From positions 1 through 43,316 of the forward strand of contig NZ_JACSPP010000030.1 in assembly GCF_014837065.1 (NCBI RefSeq): a stretch of DNA of 43,316 nucleotides, in the 5' to 3' direction. Position 1 is the stretch's first letter. Every line of letters begins with the position of its first letter. Position numbers and translations under genes: made by a program. Below, in pieces: positions 7,651-15,062 of this stretch. The notes beneath the pieces are model-generated. The model was given only the letters and a program-made list of their open reading frames with translations. It did not search any database and had not been told where the DNA came from. The stretch is from Phocaeicola intestinalis (GTDB lineage: Bacteria; Bacteroidota; Bacteroidia; Bacteroidales; Bacteroidaceae).

Positions 7651-7833
7651 ATGCCTAAAGACCCGAAAAAACTCCTGAGTATCCTAATGATTGTAGCTAT
7701 CGTGATAGCATTGGCAGCTCTTGCCGTAGGCATCGTAGCTCTTGCCAAACAGCAGTACATCATTGCCGCAGCCATGCTTCTTGTAGCCGTATGGCAAGTA
7801 GTAAACTTTTTCAAATGGAAAAAACTCGTATAA
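7651..7833 (+). CDS. small two-helix membrane protein
   Basis: A 60-residue protein with a lysine-rich start (MPKDPKKLL) and two hydrophobic segments at about 9-32 and 36-54, separated by KQQYI, and a basic end (FKWKKLV). It is probably an inner-membrane hairpin protein. I do not recognise a family. The codon pattern looks like protein rather than chance, and its last 19 bases overlap the start of nadD in another frame, which suggests translational coupling. The MITE-like element lies 50 bases upstream. Confidence is moderate because the protein is short. Confidence 0.6.
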   Translation: MPKDPKKLLSILMIVAIVIALAALAVGIVALAKQQYIIAAAMLLVAVWQVVNFFKWKKLV

Positions 7834-8417
7834 AGACCGGACTGTTCGGAGGGACATTCAATCCCATTCATATCGGGCACCTGGCACTTGCCAATTATTT
7901 GTGCGAATATGAAGACCTGGATGAGGTATGGTTTCTGGTAACACCACAAAACCCATTCAAGAAAGGTGATCATCTGCTGGACGACTATATCCGGCTGGAA
8001 ATGGTAGAAGCCGCCATAGCCGGATATCCACATTTCCGTGCTTCCGACTTCGAGTTCGGACTGCCTCGCCCGTCATATACGGTCGATACGCTACGACAAC
8101 TTGCCAGAACTTATCCCGAACGGGACTTTATCCTCATCATCGGGGCAGACAACTGGGCTAAGTTTGCCCAGTGGCGTGCCCCCGAAGAAATCCTGCGCAA
8201 CCACTCCATCAGAGTTTATCCGCGCCGTGGATACGACCTGACAATTCCTGCCTCGTACACACAAGTCAAGGCGGTAGAAACGCCCCTACTCGAAATCAGC
8301 TCCACCTTCATCCGTCAAGCACTTGCTGAAGGAAGGGATATCCGTTATTTCGTACATCCGGAAGTATACCGCATTATTCAAGAGAAACATCTGTATCAAT
8401 CTTCTAACCAACCATAA
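7815..8417 (+). CDS. nadD: nicotinate-nucleotide adenylyltransferase
   Basis: A 200-residue cytosolic enzyme that adenylates nicotinate mononucleotide to deamido-NAD, in NAD biosynthesis. The nucleotidyltransferase signature [11 protein letters not shown] is at residues 12-22, and the C-terminal ISSTFIR motif is near 166-172; both are diagnostic of the NadD/NadM-type HxGH superfamily. The start at 7815 ([13 protein letters not shown]) is preferred over one at 7791 because family proteins begin just before the beta strand carrying GGTFNP. It overlaps the preceding small membrane protein gene by 19 bases and precedes the metzincin gene by 4 bases, so these three are probably co-transcribed. Confidence 0.96.
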   Translation: MEKTRIKTGLFGGTFNPIHIGHLALANYLCEYEDLDEVWFLVTPQNPFKKGDHLLDDYIRLEMVEAAIAGYPHFRASDFEFGLPRPSYTVDTLRQLARTYPERDFILIIGADNWAKFAQWRAPEEILRNHSIRVYPRRGYDLTIPASYTQVKAVETPLLEISSTFIRQALAEGRDIRYFVHPEVYRIIQEKHLYQSSNQP

Positions 8418-8421
8418 ACAT

Positions 8422-10914
8422 ATGAAAAAAGCAATATTGCCTATATGGATAATGGCGGCTCTCCTGATAGCCTCATCGCCAGCTGAAGCCAAAATATTCA
8501 AGAAGAAGGCAAAAAAAGCACAAACTGAAAAAGTAGAGAAACCGGCTCCTCAAAACGGACTGAAACCTTACAGCCAAGTCATCACCGACAAAGCCAGGAG
8601 CACACACGGATTTCTGACCGTACACAAGGTAGCTAACAATTATTTCATTGAAATCCCCGACTCCATGCTCGGGCGCGACATTCTGATAGTAAACCGCATC
8701 AGCAAAGCGCCTGCCTCGCGCCAGAAATCACGCGTGGGTTATCCGGGCGACATCATAGGAAGCAAGGTCGTACGTTTCGAGACTGGTACGGAAAACAACC
8801 TGCTGGTACGCGAAATATCCTATCGCGAACGTTCCGCAGACAAAGAAGGAATGTACCAGTCGGTACTAAACTCGAACATCCAGCCCATCGTGGCAAGCTT
8901 CAAGCTGGAAAGTGTACGCAAAGATTCGCTTCACCGAAGTTATGTATTCAACATCGGAACATACTTGAAGAAAGAAAACCCGCTCTTCACTTTTGAAAAA
9001 GGCGACAAAGACTATATCGGCTTGCAGGCTCTCAACGCCGAAGCTTCGTATGTAGACACGCTGAAAGCCTTCCCGCAAAACATCGAGATAAGCAATGTAA
9101 TGACTTATAGCCGCAAAAAAGCCGAAGGAGCCGGTTTCCTGGAAACTGGAAGTTCGGACATTCCACTTACCTATGAACTGAACAGCTCATTGGTGCTCCT
9201 GCCCGAAACACCGATGAAATCACGCCTGTTCGATCCGCGTGTGGGATATTTCACCGTACGTTATACCGATTTCGACTCAAACCCACAAGGCATCGAATAC
9301 AAACAACTCATCACGCGCTGGCGACTGGAACCGAAAGATGAAGCCGCTTATCTGCGCGGCGAACTGGTAGAGCCGAAGAAACCCATTGTCATTTACATCG
9401 ACCCTGCCACACCGAAGAAATGGGTACCTTATCTGATACAAGGGGTAAACGACTGGCAGGTTGCATTCGAAAAAGCTGGATTCAAAAACGCCATCTATGC
9501 CCAAGAAGCCCCCACCGATGACCCTTCATGGAGTCTGGAAGATGCCCGCCATTCAGCCATCGTTTACAAACCTTCGGACATCCCTAATGCCAGCGGACCG
9601 CACATCAATGACCCGCGTACCGGAGAAATTCTGGAGACACACATCAATTGGTATCATAATGTTATGAGCCTCTTGCGCAACTGGTATATGATTCAGGCAG
9701 GAACCATTGATGAAGCTACCCGGAAAATGCAGTTCGATGATGAACTGATGGGCCAACTCATCCGCTTTGTTTCTTCACACGAAGTAGGGCATACCCTCGG
9801 ACTACGCCACAACTTCGGTTCTTCGCACACCGTTCCGGTAGAAAAACTCCGCGACAAGGCATGGGTGGAAGCTAACGGACATACACCTTCCATCATGGAC
9901 TATGCACGCTTCAACTACGTAGCACAACCTGAAGACAGCATCACACGAAAGGGTATTTTTCCACGTATCGGTATATACGACAAATGGGCAATCGAATGGG
10001 GCTACCGCTGGCTTCCCCGGTTTAAGACTCCCGAAGAAGAAACAGATTACTCCAACAGCTCCATCATCGCCAAGCTGAACGAAGACATACGTTATACTTT
10101 TGGCACGGAATCAGACCCTAATGACCCTCGAAATCAAAGTGAAGACTTGGGAGACGACTCAATGCTGGCAAGTGCATACGGTATCAAAAATCTGAAACGG
10201 ATTGTACCGCAAATAGAAAAATGGAGTCATGAACCCAATAAATCGTATGCCGGTGCCGCTGAAATCTATACACAAGTAATCAACCAGCTGGCACGCTATA
10301 TGGGACACGTGGCAAAAAACGTGGCAGGAATCTATTCTACTCCCATCACCGTAGAACAGACCAATGCCGTAGCACGCGAGTTCGTACCTGCCGACATCCA
10401 ACGGCGTGCCGTAGCTTTCCTTAACGAACAGCTCTTTACCACACCCACATGGCTTATCGACCGTGACTTGATAGCTAAAGCGCGCATCTTGCCTGTCAAC
10501 GCTATCTGCTCGCTCCAATCAAATATCCTTGCCCGTCTGCTCAACAAGAACACGTTCGACAAGATGAGCGAAAACGAAGCCTTGAACGGCAAACAGGCAT
10601 ACACCGCTTCGCAACTTTTCGCCGACCTGCACACGACTATTTGGAACAATCCGTCGCGTTCGGATATTTTCCGCCGGAATATGCAAAAAGCCTACATAAA
10701 AGATTTAATAGGACTTTTAGACAAAGCACAAGAAGAAGCAGCCGAAAAAGCGAACCGCCGCCTGAGTTACTCGGAATCTCCGGCTATTGCCCGCGGAGAA
10801 CTTATCGCCTTGCAACGTATTGTGAAAAGCGCAGCCGCCCAAACGACCGGCATTGCCAAGAGTCATTACGAAAACCTGCAGGCACTGATAGAAGACGCGT
10901 TGTCGAATAAATGA
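8422..10914 (+). CDS. secreted zinc metalloprotease, DUF5117/DUF4953 (metzincin) family
   Basis: An 830-residue protein with a signal peptide (hydrophobic stretch ending SPAEA), followed by a lysine-rich linker. DUF5118 and DUF5117-type beta-rich domains cover roughly 50-400, with the metzincin catalytic domain after. The zinc motif HEVGHTLGLRHNFGSSH gives ligands His453, His457 and His463 and catalytic Glu454; the Met-turn is SIMDY with Met492. These motifs identify a metzincin. The physiological substrate of these large Bacteroidetes proteases is unknown. The start at 8422 is chosen because it begins a clean signal peptide; an in-frame ATG at 8323 would fall inside nadD. It ends about 210 bases before menA, the spacer holding a word-repeat palindrome. 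Confidence 0.93.
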   Translation: MKKAILPIWIMAALLIASSPAEAKIFKKKAKKAQTEKVEKPAPQNGLKPYSQVITDKARSTHGFLTVHKVANNYFIEIPDSMLGRDILIVNRISKAPASRQKSRVGYPGDIIGSKVVRFETGTENNLLVREISYRERSADKEGMYQSVLNSNIQPIVASFKLESVRKDSLHRSYVFNIGTYLKKENPLFTFEKGDKDYIGLQALNAEASYVDTLKAFPQNIEISNVMTYSRKKAEGAGFLETGSSDIPLTYELNSSLVLLPETPMKSRLFDPRVGYFTVRYTDFDSNPQGIEYKQLITRWRLEPKDEAAYLRGELVEPKKPIVIYIDPATPKKWVPYLIQGVNDWQVAFEKAGFKNAIYAQEAPTDDPSWSLEDARHSAIVYKPSDIPNASGPHINDPRTGEILETHINWYHNVMSLLRNWYMIQAGTIDEATRKMQFDDELMGQLIRFVSSHEVGHTLGLRHNFGSSHTVPVEKLRDKAWVEANGHTPSIMDYARFNYVAQPEDSITRKGIFPRIGIYDKWAIEWGYRWLPRFKTPEEETDYSNSSIIAKLNEDIRYTFGTESDPNDPRNQSEDLGDDSMLASAYGIKNLKRIVPQIEKWSHEPNKSYAGAAEIYTQVINQLARYMGHVAKNVAGIYSTPITVEQTNAVAREFVPADIQRRAVAFLNEQLFTTPTWLIDRDLIAKARILPVNAICSLQSNILARLLNKNTFDKMSENEALNGKQAYTASQLFADLHTTIWNNPSRSDIFRRNMQKAYIKDLIGLLDKAQEEAAEKANRRLSYSESPAIARGELIALQRIVKSAAAQTTGIAKSHYENLQALIEDALSNK

Positions 10915-10949
10915 GATTATGAATACCGCAAAATGCCAATGGGATGAAA

Positions 10950-11043
10950 AGGAGTTAAAAGGAGTTATGCTCGCTTCGCTCACAGGAGTTAAAGGACAAT
11001 CGTTCTGTTAGGATTTCCATTATTCTAACTCCCTTTAACTCCC
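10950..11043. repeat. word-repeat palindrome between the metzincin gene and menA
   Basis: AGGAGTTAAAAGGAGTTA at 10950-10967 pairs with TAACTCCCTTTAACTCCC at 11026-11043 with two mismatches. A third copy of the word (AGGAGTTAAAGG) lies in the loop at about 10984-10995. The loop is 58 bases. The rest of the 210-base spacer up to menA holds nothing else I recognise. Confidence 0.7.
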
Positions 11044-11124
11044 TGGAATAATTCCTTATTGGTAAAATGCGGACATTCATATAAATGATTATCTACCATA
11101 AAGAGTCGGAGATACACCCATAAT

Positions 11125-12018
11125 ATGAAACAAGCTATGAACGAAGATGTAAAACCCAACTCACTTCAAGCCTGGATACTGGCTGCACGTCCCAAGACCC
11201 TGACGGCAGCATCCATCCCGGTGATGATAGGATGTGCCTTGGCAGAAGCACACGGACATTTTCAGGCTACTCCAGCCATTCTGTGTTTCCTGTTTGCCTT
11301 CCTGATGCAAATAGATGCCAACTTCATCAACGATTTATACGATTTTCTGAAAGGAAGCGACCGCGAAGACCGTCTTGGACCGGAACGTGCCTGTGCACAA
11401 GGCTGGATAACGCCTCAAAACATGAAGAAAGGCATCCTCCTCACCACTGCACTGGCAGCCCTGTGCGGACTTTGCCTGCTTTACTATAGCGGATGGGAGA
11501 TGATTCCGGTGGGCATTGCCTGTCTGGTGTTCGCTTACCTCTATACCACCCTGGCCTACCACGGATGGGGCGATATACTGGTACTGGTGTTTTTTGGCTT
11601 CGTGCCTGTAGGATGCACATATTATGTAATGGCACACACGTGGAACGGCTCTGTCACCATCGCTTCACTAGCCTGTGGACTGGTGATAGACACCCTGCTG
11701 ATGGTAAATAATTTCCGCGACCGCGAACAAGATGCCATCAGTGGCAAGCGCACGCTGGTAGTCCGCTTCGGAGCAAAAACAGGACTTATCGTCTATTTCC
11801 TATTGGGGCTGACAGCCTGCTGGCTTTGCTTTTATTTTGTTGGTCAAGGAAAACTATGGGCAAGCATCCTACCCGAGCTCTACCTGCTGATACACATCCT
11901 TACCACAGTCCGTATGGCACGCATCGGCAAAGGCAAGGCTCTGAACGCTATTTTAGGTGAAACTTCCCGCAACATGTTTTTCTTCGGCATCCTGCTCTCT
12001 GCCGGTTTGCTGCTCTGA
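11125..12018 (+). CDS. menA: 1,4-dihydroxy-2-naphthoate polyprenyltransferase
   Basis: A 297-residue inner-membrane prenyltransferase of the UbiA superfamily that attaches the polyprenyl tail to 1,4-dihydroxy-2-naphthoate, the penultimate step of menaquinone synthesis. About eight or nine hydrophobic segments are visible. The first Asp-rich motif is NDLYDFLKGSDREDRLG, the second NNFRDREQDAISGKRTL followed by VRFG; both are characteristic of MenA. An in-frame ATG at 11137 is an alternative start. It is the last gene in the plus-strand run and converges on ispF. No other men genes are in the window. Confidence 0.95.
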   Translation: MKQAMNEDVKPNSLQAWILAARPKTLTAASIPVMIGCALAEAHGHFQATPAILCFLFAFLMQIDANFINDLYDFLKGSDREDRLGPERACAQGWITPQNMKKGILLTTALAALCGLCLLYYSGWEMIPVGIACLVFAYLYTTLAYHGWGDILVLVFFGFVPVGCTYYVMAHTWNGSVTIASLACGLVIDTLLMVNNFRDREQDAISGKRTLVVRFGAKTGLIVYFLLGLTACWLCFYFVGQGKLWASILPELYLLIHILTTVRMARIGKGKALNAILGETSRNMFFFGILLSAGLLL

Positions 12019-12080
12019 TTTTCAAGGCATCGAAGTATAGTTGGCAAGGTGACAAGGTTTTTGTTTCACTTACGACCCCA

Positions 12081-12136
12081 ACACGAAGACACAGAGAAGA
12101 ATAAAAAACTCTCTGTGCCTCCGTATATCTGTGTTC
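12081..12136. repeat. imperfect word palindrome between menA and ispF
   Basis: ACACGAAGACACAGAGAA at about 12081-12098 pairs imperfectly with CTCTCTGTGCCTCCGTATAT and following bases up to 12136. It lies between the converging ends of menA and ispF, so it could act as a bidirectional 3'-end hairpin. Confidence 0.5.
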
Positions 12137-12141
12137 AAAAA

Positions 12142-12621
12142 TCAATCCTTCGAAATCAACACTACGGCATACGCCGAGATGCCTTCCTCACGACCGGTAA
12201 AGCCCAATTTCTCGGTTGTGGTCGCCTTGATGGACACATCATCCACATCAATGTTCATTACCTCTGCCAACACTTTCTGCATCTGTGGGATGTAGTTTTT
12301 CAGTTTCGGACGCTCGGCACATACCGTGGCATCGATATTCCCGATGCGATATCCTTTCGATGCTATGAGTCCAACAGTTTTCCGAAGCAACACTTTACTA
12401 TCAATATTTTCAAATTCACTTGCCGAATCCGGGAAATGATACCCGATATCACGCATATTGGCTGCTCCAAGCAAAGCATCACAAATGGCATGAATCAATA
12501 CATCGGCATCTGAATGACCCAACAAGCCCAAAGTATGCGGGACCAAAATTCCACCCAACCACAAGTCACGTCCTTCCACCAGACGGTGAACATCAAATCC
12601 GAATCCTGTACGTATCTTCAT
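12142..12621 (-). CDS. ispF: 2-C-methyl-D-erythritol 2,4-cyclodiphosphate synthase
   Basis: A 159-residue cytosolic enzyme of the MEP isoprenoid pathway that cyclises CDP-methylerythritol phosphate to methylerythritol cyclodiphosphate with release of CMP. The N-terminus RTGFGFDVHRL carries the metal-binding Asp and His; GHSDADVLIHAICDALLGA is the family signature. The C-terminal KATTTEKLGFTGREEG motif is present. Length is normal for the family. Its first codon overlaps the stop of the upstream FAH-family gene in an ATGA arrangement, so the two are translationally coupled. Confidence 0.97.
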   Translation of the reverse strand: MKIRTGFGFDVHRLVEGRDLWLGGILVPHTLGLLGHSDADVLIHAICDALLGAANMRDIGYHFPDSASEFENIDSKVLLRKTVGLIASKGYRIGNIDATVCAERPKLKNYIPQMQKVLAEVMNIDVDDVSIKATTTEKLGFTGREEGISAYAVVLISKD

Positions 12622-13235
12622 CGTATATTGAAATCTAATACTTTCCTGTCTTCCAAATATCCTTCCAAATGATTGCCTATCGCTACCGGTCCTACCCCGA
12701 CTGGAGTACCTGTATAGAGCAAGTCGCCTATTTTCAACGTACAGAACCGGCTCACATAAGCAATAATCCGGTCAACCGTGAAAATCATATCACACGTGTT
12801 TCCCTGTTGCACCGTCTGTCCGTCAATATCAAGGTGAAAACGGATATTCTGAATTGTGGGGAATTGCTCCACCGGAACCCAATCGCCGATAGCCGCCGAA
12901 TTGTCGAAACCTTTGCAAAGCTCCCACGGTTTACCTTCTGCACGAAACCGGTGTTGTAAATCGCGTGCCGTAAAATCAATGCCCACCGTTACGGCATCGT
13001 AATAACGGCAGGCAAAACGCTCGGCTATATTCTTTCCCAACCGGCAGATACGCACTACCAGTTCCGTCTCATAATCTACCTGCCGGCAAAAATCAGGAAT
13101 AAAAAAAGGTTTGCTGTCTTTCAAAAGAGCCGAATCTGGCTTCATAAAGATGACCGGTTCTTCCGGCAAAGGTTCCGTGGCGTGCAGTTCTTTGCAATGC
13201 AACGGATAATTCATTCCTACTGCTATAATCTTCAT
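12618..13235 (-). CDS. fumarylacetoacetate hydrolase family protein
   Basis: A 205-residue cytosolic protein of the FAH superfamily, metal-dependent enzymes that hydrolyse, decarboxylate or hydrate acyl-pyruvate-type compounds. The start at 13235 gives MKIIAVGMNYPLHCKEL, which matches short FAH domains; an ATG at 13256 gives only a low-quality extension. Metal-binding carboxylates are in the block DYETELVVRI, followed by YDAVTVGIDFTARDLQ. The C-terminal GDLLYTGTPVGVGPV motif is the family hallmark. Substrate is unknown; acylpyruvase or oxaloacetate-related activity is typical for proteins of this size. It overlaps ispF by four bases, so it shares its mRNA. Confidence 0.92.
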   Translation of the reverse strand: MKIIAVGMNYPLHCKELHATEPLPEEPVIFMKPDSALLKDSKPFFIPDFCRQVDYETELVVRICRLGKNIAERFACRYYDAVTVGIDFTARDLQHRFRAEGKPWELCKGFDNSAAIGDWVPVEQFPTIQNIRFHLDIDGQTVQQGNTCDMIFTVDRIIAYVSRFCTLKIGDLLYTGTPVGVGPVAIGNHLEGYLEDRKVLDFNIR

Positions 13236-13249
13236 ACATATTTTTCTTT

Positions 13250-13335
13250 TCACCATAAATTACACAGATAAAAGGATAAAGACCGTATCTCTGCTTTTGC
13301 ACTCCGGCTTAAAAATCTGTGCAATCTGTAGTGAG
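13250..13335. repeat. degenerate word palindrome upstream of the FAH-ispF genes
   Basis: TTACACAGAT at 13259-13268 pairs with ATCTGTGCAATCTGT and neighbouring bases at about 13313-13330. The words match those of the 20-bp repeat at 4730-4782, so the two look like members of one family, this one decayed. It occupies the spacer between rex and the FAH gene. Confidence 0.5.
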
Positions 13336-13336
13336 T

Positions 13337-13987
13337 TCAAGTATTCATCTCATTCAACCGATTAAACATCACCGCCAGATGAGCATACAACGATGTGTTC
13401 TGCACCACGATATGCTCGGGCACCCGGATACGGAAAGGAGTAAAGTTCCACACTGCCTTGATGCCCCCAGCCACCATCTTGTCGGTTATCTCCTGCGATA
13501 TGGAAATAGGTACTGTCAGTACACCGATATTTACGAGGTCAATCTGCATACGTGCTTCAAACTCATCGGTATGATAAATAGGAATGCCGTTGATTTCGGT
13601 GCCCACCAAGTCGGGATTGATATCGAATGCTCCCACTAGCTGCAAGCCGAAATGCACCAGACCCGAATCGCGCAACAAAGCACCACCCAGGCTTCCGACA
13701 CCAAACAAATAAGCACGATGCAGATTGGTAAATCCCAAAAAGTCCTCCAACACCCGGACCAATACATCTATTTCATAACCTACCCTTGTACGTCCAGCAA
13801 TGTCTACATACGAAAGGTCTTTCGCTATTTGCGACGCATCGATATTGATTTGTTTCGAAATCTGGGTAGATGAAACAAACCTTTCATTTTTCTCCCGCAT
13901 CAGCTTCGCACACGAAAGATACCAAGGAAGCCGCCTCAAGGTAGGTTCCGGAACCTTGTCTGTATTTTTATGCGTACGTATTGCCAT
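13337..13987 (-). CDS. rex: redox-sensing transcriptional repressor Rex
   Basis: A 216-residue DNA-binding protein that senses the NADH/NAD ratio and represses fermentation and respiration genes when NADH is low. The N-terminal winged helix covers about residues 15-80 (LPWYLSCAKL, then VSSTQISKQINIDASQIAKDLSYV). The Rossmann domain begins near 90 with a GVGSLGGALL dinucleotide-binding loop, and a C-terminal domain-swap helix ends the protein. These are canonical Rex features. The upstream region has a -7 box at 14020-14027 and a dyad TGTAA-N3-TTACA, which could be an autoregulatory site. It is divergent from the SUI1-like gene. Confidence 0.96.
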   Translation of the reverse strand: MAIRTHKNTDKVPEPTLRRLPWYLSCAKLMREKNERFVSSTQISKQINIDASQIAKDLSYVDIAGRTRVGYEIDVLVRVLEDFLGFTNLHRAYLFGVGSLGGALLRDSGLVHFGLQLVGAFDINPDLVGTEINGIPIYHTDEFEARMQIDLVNIGVLTVPISISQEITDKMVAGGIKAVWNFTPFRIRVPEHIVVQNTSLYAHLAVMFNRLNEMNT

Positions 13988-14019
13988 CCAACTTCAGTTA
14001 ATCGATTATTCTCTTTCCG

Positions 14020-14027
14020 CAAAAATA
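14020..14027 (-). promoter_or_regulatory. -7 box of rex
   Basis: On the minus strand the sequence reads TATTTTTG, matching TAnnTTTG, 33 bases before the rex ATG. No TTTG stands at the -33 distance. Confidence 0.45.
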
Positions 14028-14038
14028 AGCGATTTATT

Positions 14039-14051
14039 TGTAAATATTACA
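14039..14051. promoter_or_regulatory. dyad between rex and the SUI1 gene, possible Rex operator
   Basis: TGTAAATATTACA has 5-bp arms TGTAA/TTACA around three bases. Rex sites are AT-rich dyads with TTGT-type half sites, and the left flank here extends to TTTGT. It sits just upstream of the rex -7 box, where autoregulation would be expected. The match is suggestive only. Confidence 0.3.
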
Positions 14052-14071
14052 CGAATATTGAAAAATGTACT

Positions 14072-14079
14072 TAACTTTG
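14072..14079 (+). promoter_or_regulatory. -7 box of the SUI1-like gene
   Basis: TAACTTTG fits TAnnTTTG and lies 22 bases before the ATG at 14102. The -33 element is not clear. Confidence 0.5.
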
Positions 14080-14101
14080 GACACATTCTAAACCATCACA
14101 C

Positions 14102-14440
14102 ATGAAAAAAAACGATTGGAAAGACCGGCTGAACATTGTATACTCCACAAATCCTGATTTCAAGTACGAAGAAACAGGTGAAGAAGAGACACCTACCCTT
14201 GAGAAAAACCGGCAACCTTTGCGTGTCAACATCGAGCGGAAAGGAAGAGGAGGAAAAACCGTAACCGTAATCAAAGGATTCATCGGTACCGAAACCGACC
14301 TGAATGCTTTAGGCAAGCTTCTCAAGACAAAATGCGGAACAGGCGGTTCTGTAAAAGACGGAGAAATCTTGATACAAGGCGATATGAAACAACGCCTTAT
14401 AGACATATTGCACACTGAAGGCTACACACAAACAAAATAA
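14102..14440 (+). CDS. SUI1/eIF1-like translation factor family protein
   Basis: A 112-residue basic cytosolic protein. The SUI1 domain covers about residues 38-110: LRVNIERKGRGGKTVTVIKG, then LKTKCGTGGSVKDGEILIQG and ID-ILHTEG. These blocks are the signature of the eIF1/YciH family. Eukaryotic and archaeal eIF1 controls start-codon fidelity; the role of bacterial homologues is unsettled, with a modest effect on initiation reported for E. coli YciH. The first 35 residues are a charged tail. It converges with a winged-helix gene and is followed directly by a decayed MITE-like fragment. Confidence 0.92.
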   Translation: MKKNDWKDRLNIVYSTNPDFKYEETGEEETPTLEKNRQPLRVNIERKGRGGKTVTVIKGFIGTETDLNALGKLLKTKCGTGGSVKDGEILIQGDMKQRLIDILHTEGYTQTK

Positions 14441-14486
14441 GAAACAGTTTCGAATTTCTACAAAAAGTTTTCTTGGTTTGACATGC
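14437..14486 (+). mobile_element. decayed end of the MITE-like element
   Basis: Starting at the SUI1-like stop codon, the sequence CAGTTTCGAATTTCTACAAA, then GTTTTCTTGGTTTGACATG, aligns with the left end of the 19703-19901 element (CTGTTTGGAATTTCTCCAAA, then TTTTTCTTGGCTTGATGTA). Only about 50 bases and one end remain, and the match then fades into the triple repeat at 14507. Confidence 0.55.
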
Positions 14487-14506
14487 GTTCAAGCATACCT
14501 TCTGAT

Positions 14507-14590
14507 GAACATAAGTGAGTGGATCGTTTAACATAAGTAACCCGAGCGTTTCACATAAGTGAGTCGGTCGTATCACTTATGTTCGTTTGA
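14507..14590. repeat. intergenic triple repeat, locus B (22-bp period)
   Basis: ACATAAGT recurs at 14509, 14531 and 14553, exactly 22 bp apart, with a shared trailing CG(T/A)TT-like segment. Units 1 and 3 extend to ACATAAGTGAGT. An inverted copy closes the array: GAACATAAGTG at 14507-14517 pairs perfectly with CACTTATGTTC at 14574-14584. It lies between the converging SUI1 and winged-helix genes. Confidence 0.85.
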
Positions 14591-14614
14591 GGGGGCCTTT
14601 GGAGTTTATGCCAC

Positions 14615-14642
14615 TGGCACAGAAGAAGTAGGTTCTGTGCCA
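14615..14642. terminator. 10-bp hairpin in the SUI1/winged-helix spacer
   Basis: TGGCACAGAA (14615-14624) pairs perfectly with TTCTGTGCCA (14633-14642) around an 8-base loop. There is no T-run on either side, so it is a possible 3'-end hairpin for the SUI1-like transcript rather than a clear intrinsic terminator. Confidence 0.45.
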
Positions 14643-14660
14643 TGAGTGTGCGATACGCAT

Positions 14661-14705
14661 AAATAAAAAATAGCCCGATTTATACAATTCACAAACCGGA
14701 CTATT
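14661..14705 (-). terminator. intrinsic terminator of the winged-helix gene
   Basis: On the minus strand, AATAGTCCG (14697-14705) pairs with CGGGCTATT (14669-14677, one wobble pair), followed by TTTTTTATTT. It begins 17 bases past the stop of the minus-strand gene, as expected for a rho-independent terminator. Confidence 0.75.
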
Positions 14706-14721
14706 CATTGTGTCTTTGTTT

Positions 14722-14946
14722 TCAAAAGTACACGTTCATCTCTACGTGCATCACTTCTTCGCCATCGGGCATTTCAGAGTCAAATTCAATCTTATTCTCA
14801 CGCGCCAACCATCCGATAGCCGCATTCAGATCGCGGTCGGAAAGTTGTGTTTCTTTCTTCAACTCTTCATACTTCCAGGATCTGCCGCTACTGTTTATTG
14901 TGCGCCAGACAATGCCTGCATTTGTTCCAATTGTTGTTTTGTCCAT
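14722..14946 (-). CDS. winged-helix domain protein (DUF2582 family)
   Basis: A 74-residue protein made almost wholly of one winged helix: NAGIVWRTINSSGRSWKYEELKK (quoted in part) gives helix 1 and 2, LSDRDLNAAIGWLARE is the recognition-helix region, and KIEFDS plus the acidic end form the wing. This matches DUF2582 (winged helix-turn-helix) proteins common in Bacteroidetes. DNA or RNA binding is plausible but no target is known. It is monocistronic with a -7 match upstream (14984-14991) and an intrinsic terminator downstream. Confidence 0.85.
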   Translation of the reverse strand: MDKTTIGTNAGIVWRTINSSGRSWKYEELKKETQLSDRDLNAAIGWLARENKIEFDSEMPDGEEVMHVEMNVYF

Positions 14947-14983
14947 AATACGAAATTTTAGCTGGTTCTAATTTAATTGCACA

Positions 14984-14991
14984 CAAAGTTA
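14984..14991 (-). promoter_or_regulatory. -7 box of the winged-helix gene
   Basis: TAACTTTG on the minus strand matches TAnnTTTG and lies 37 bases before the start codon. No clear -33 TTTG is present. Confidence 0.45.
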
Positions 14992-15062
14992 AGGTTTCTT
15001 TGTGAAAAGCAATGTTCCTTTCATCAGAATTTTTGGTTAAAAAGCCATTACGTTCCTGACCG

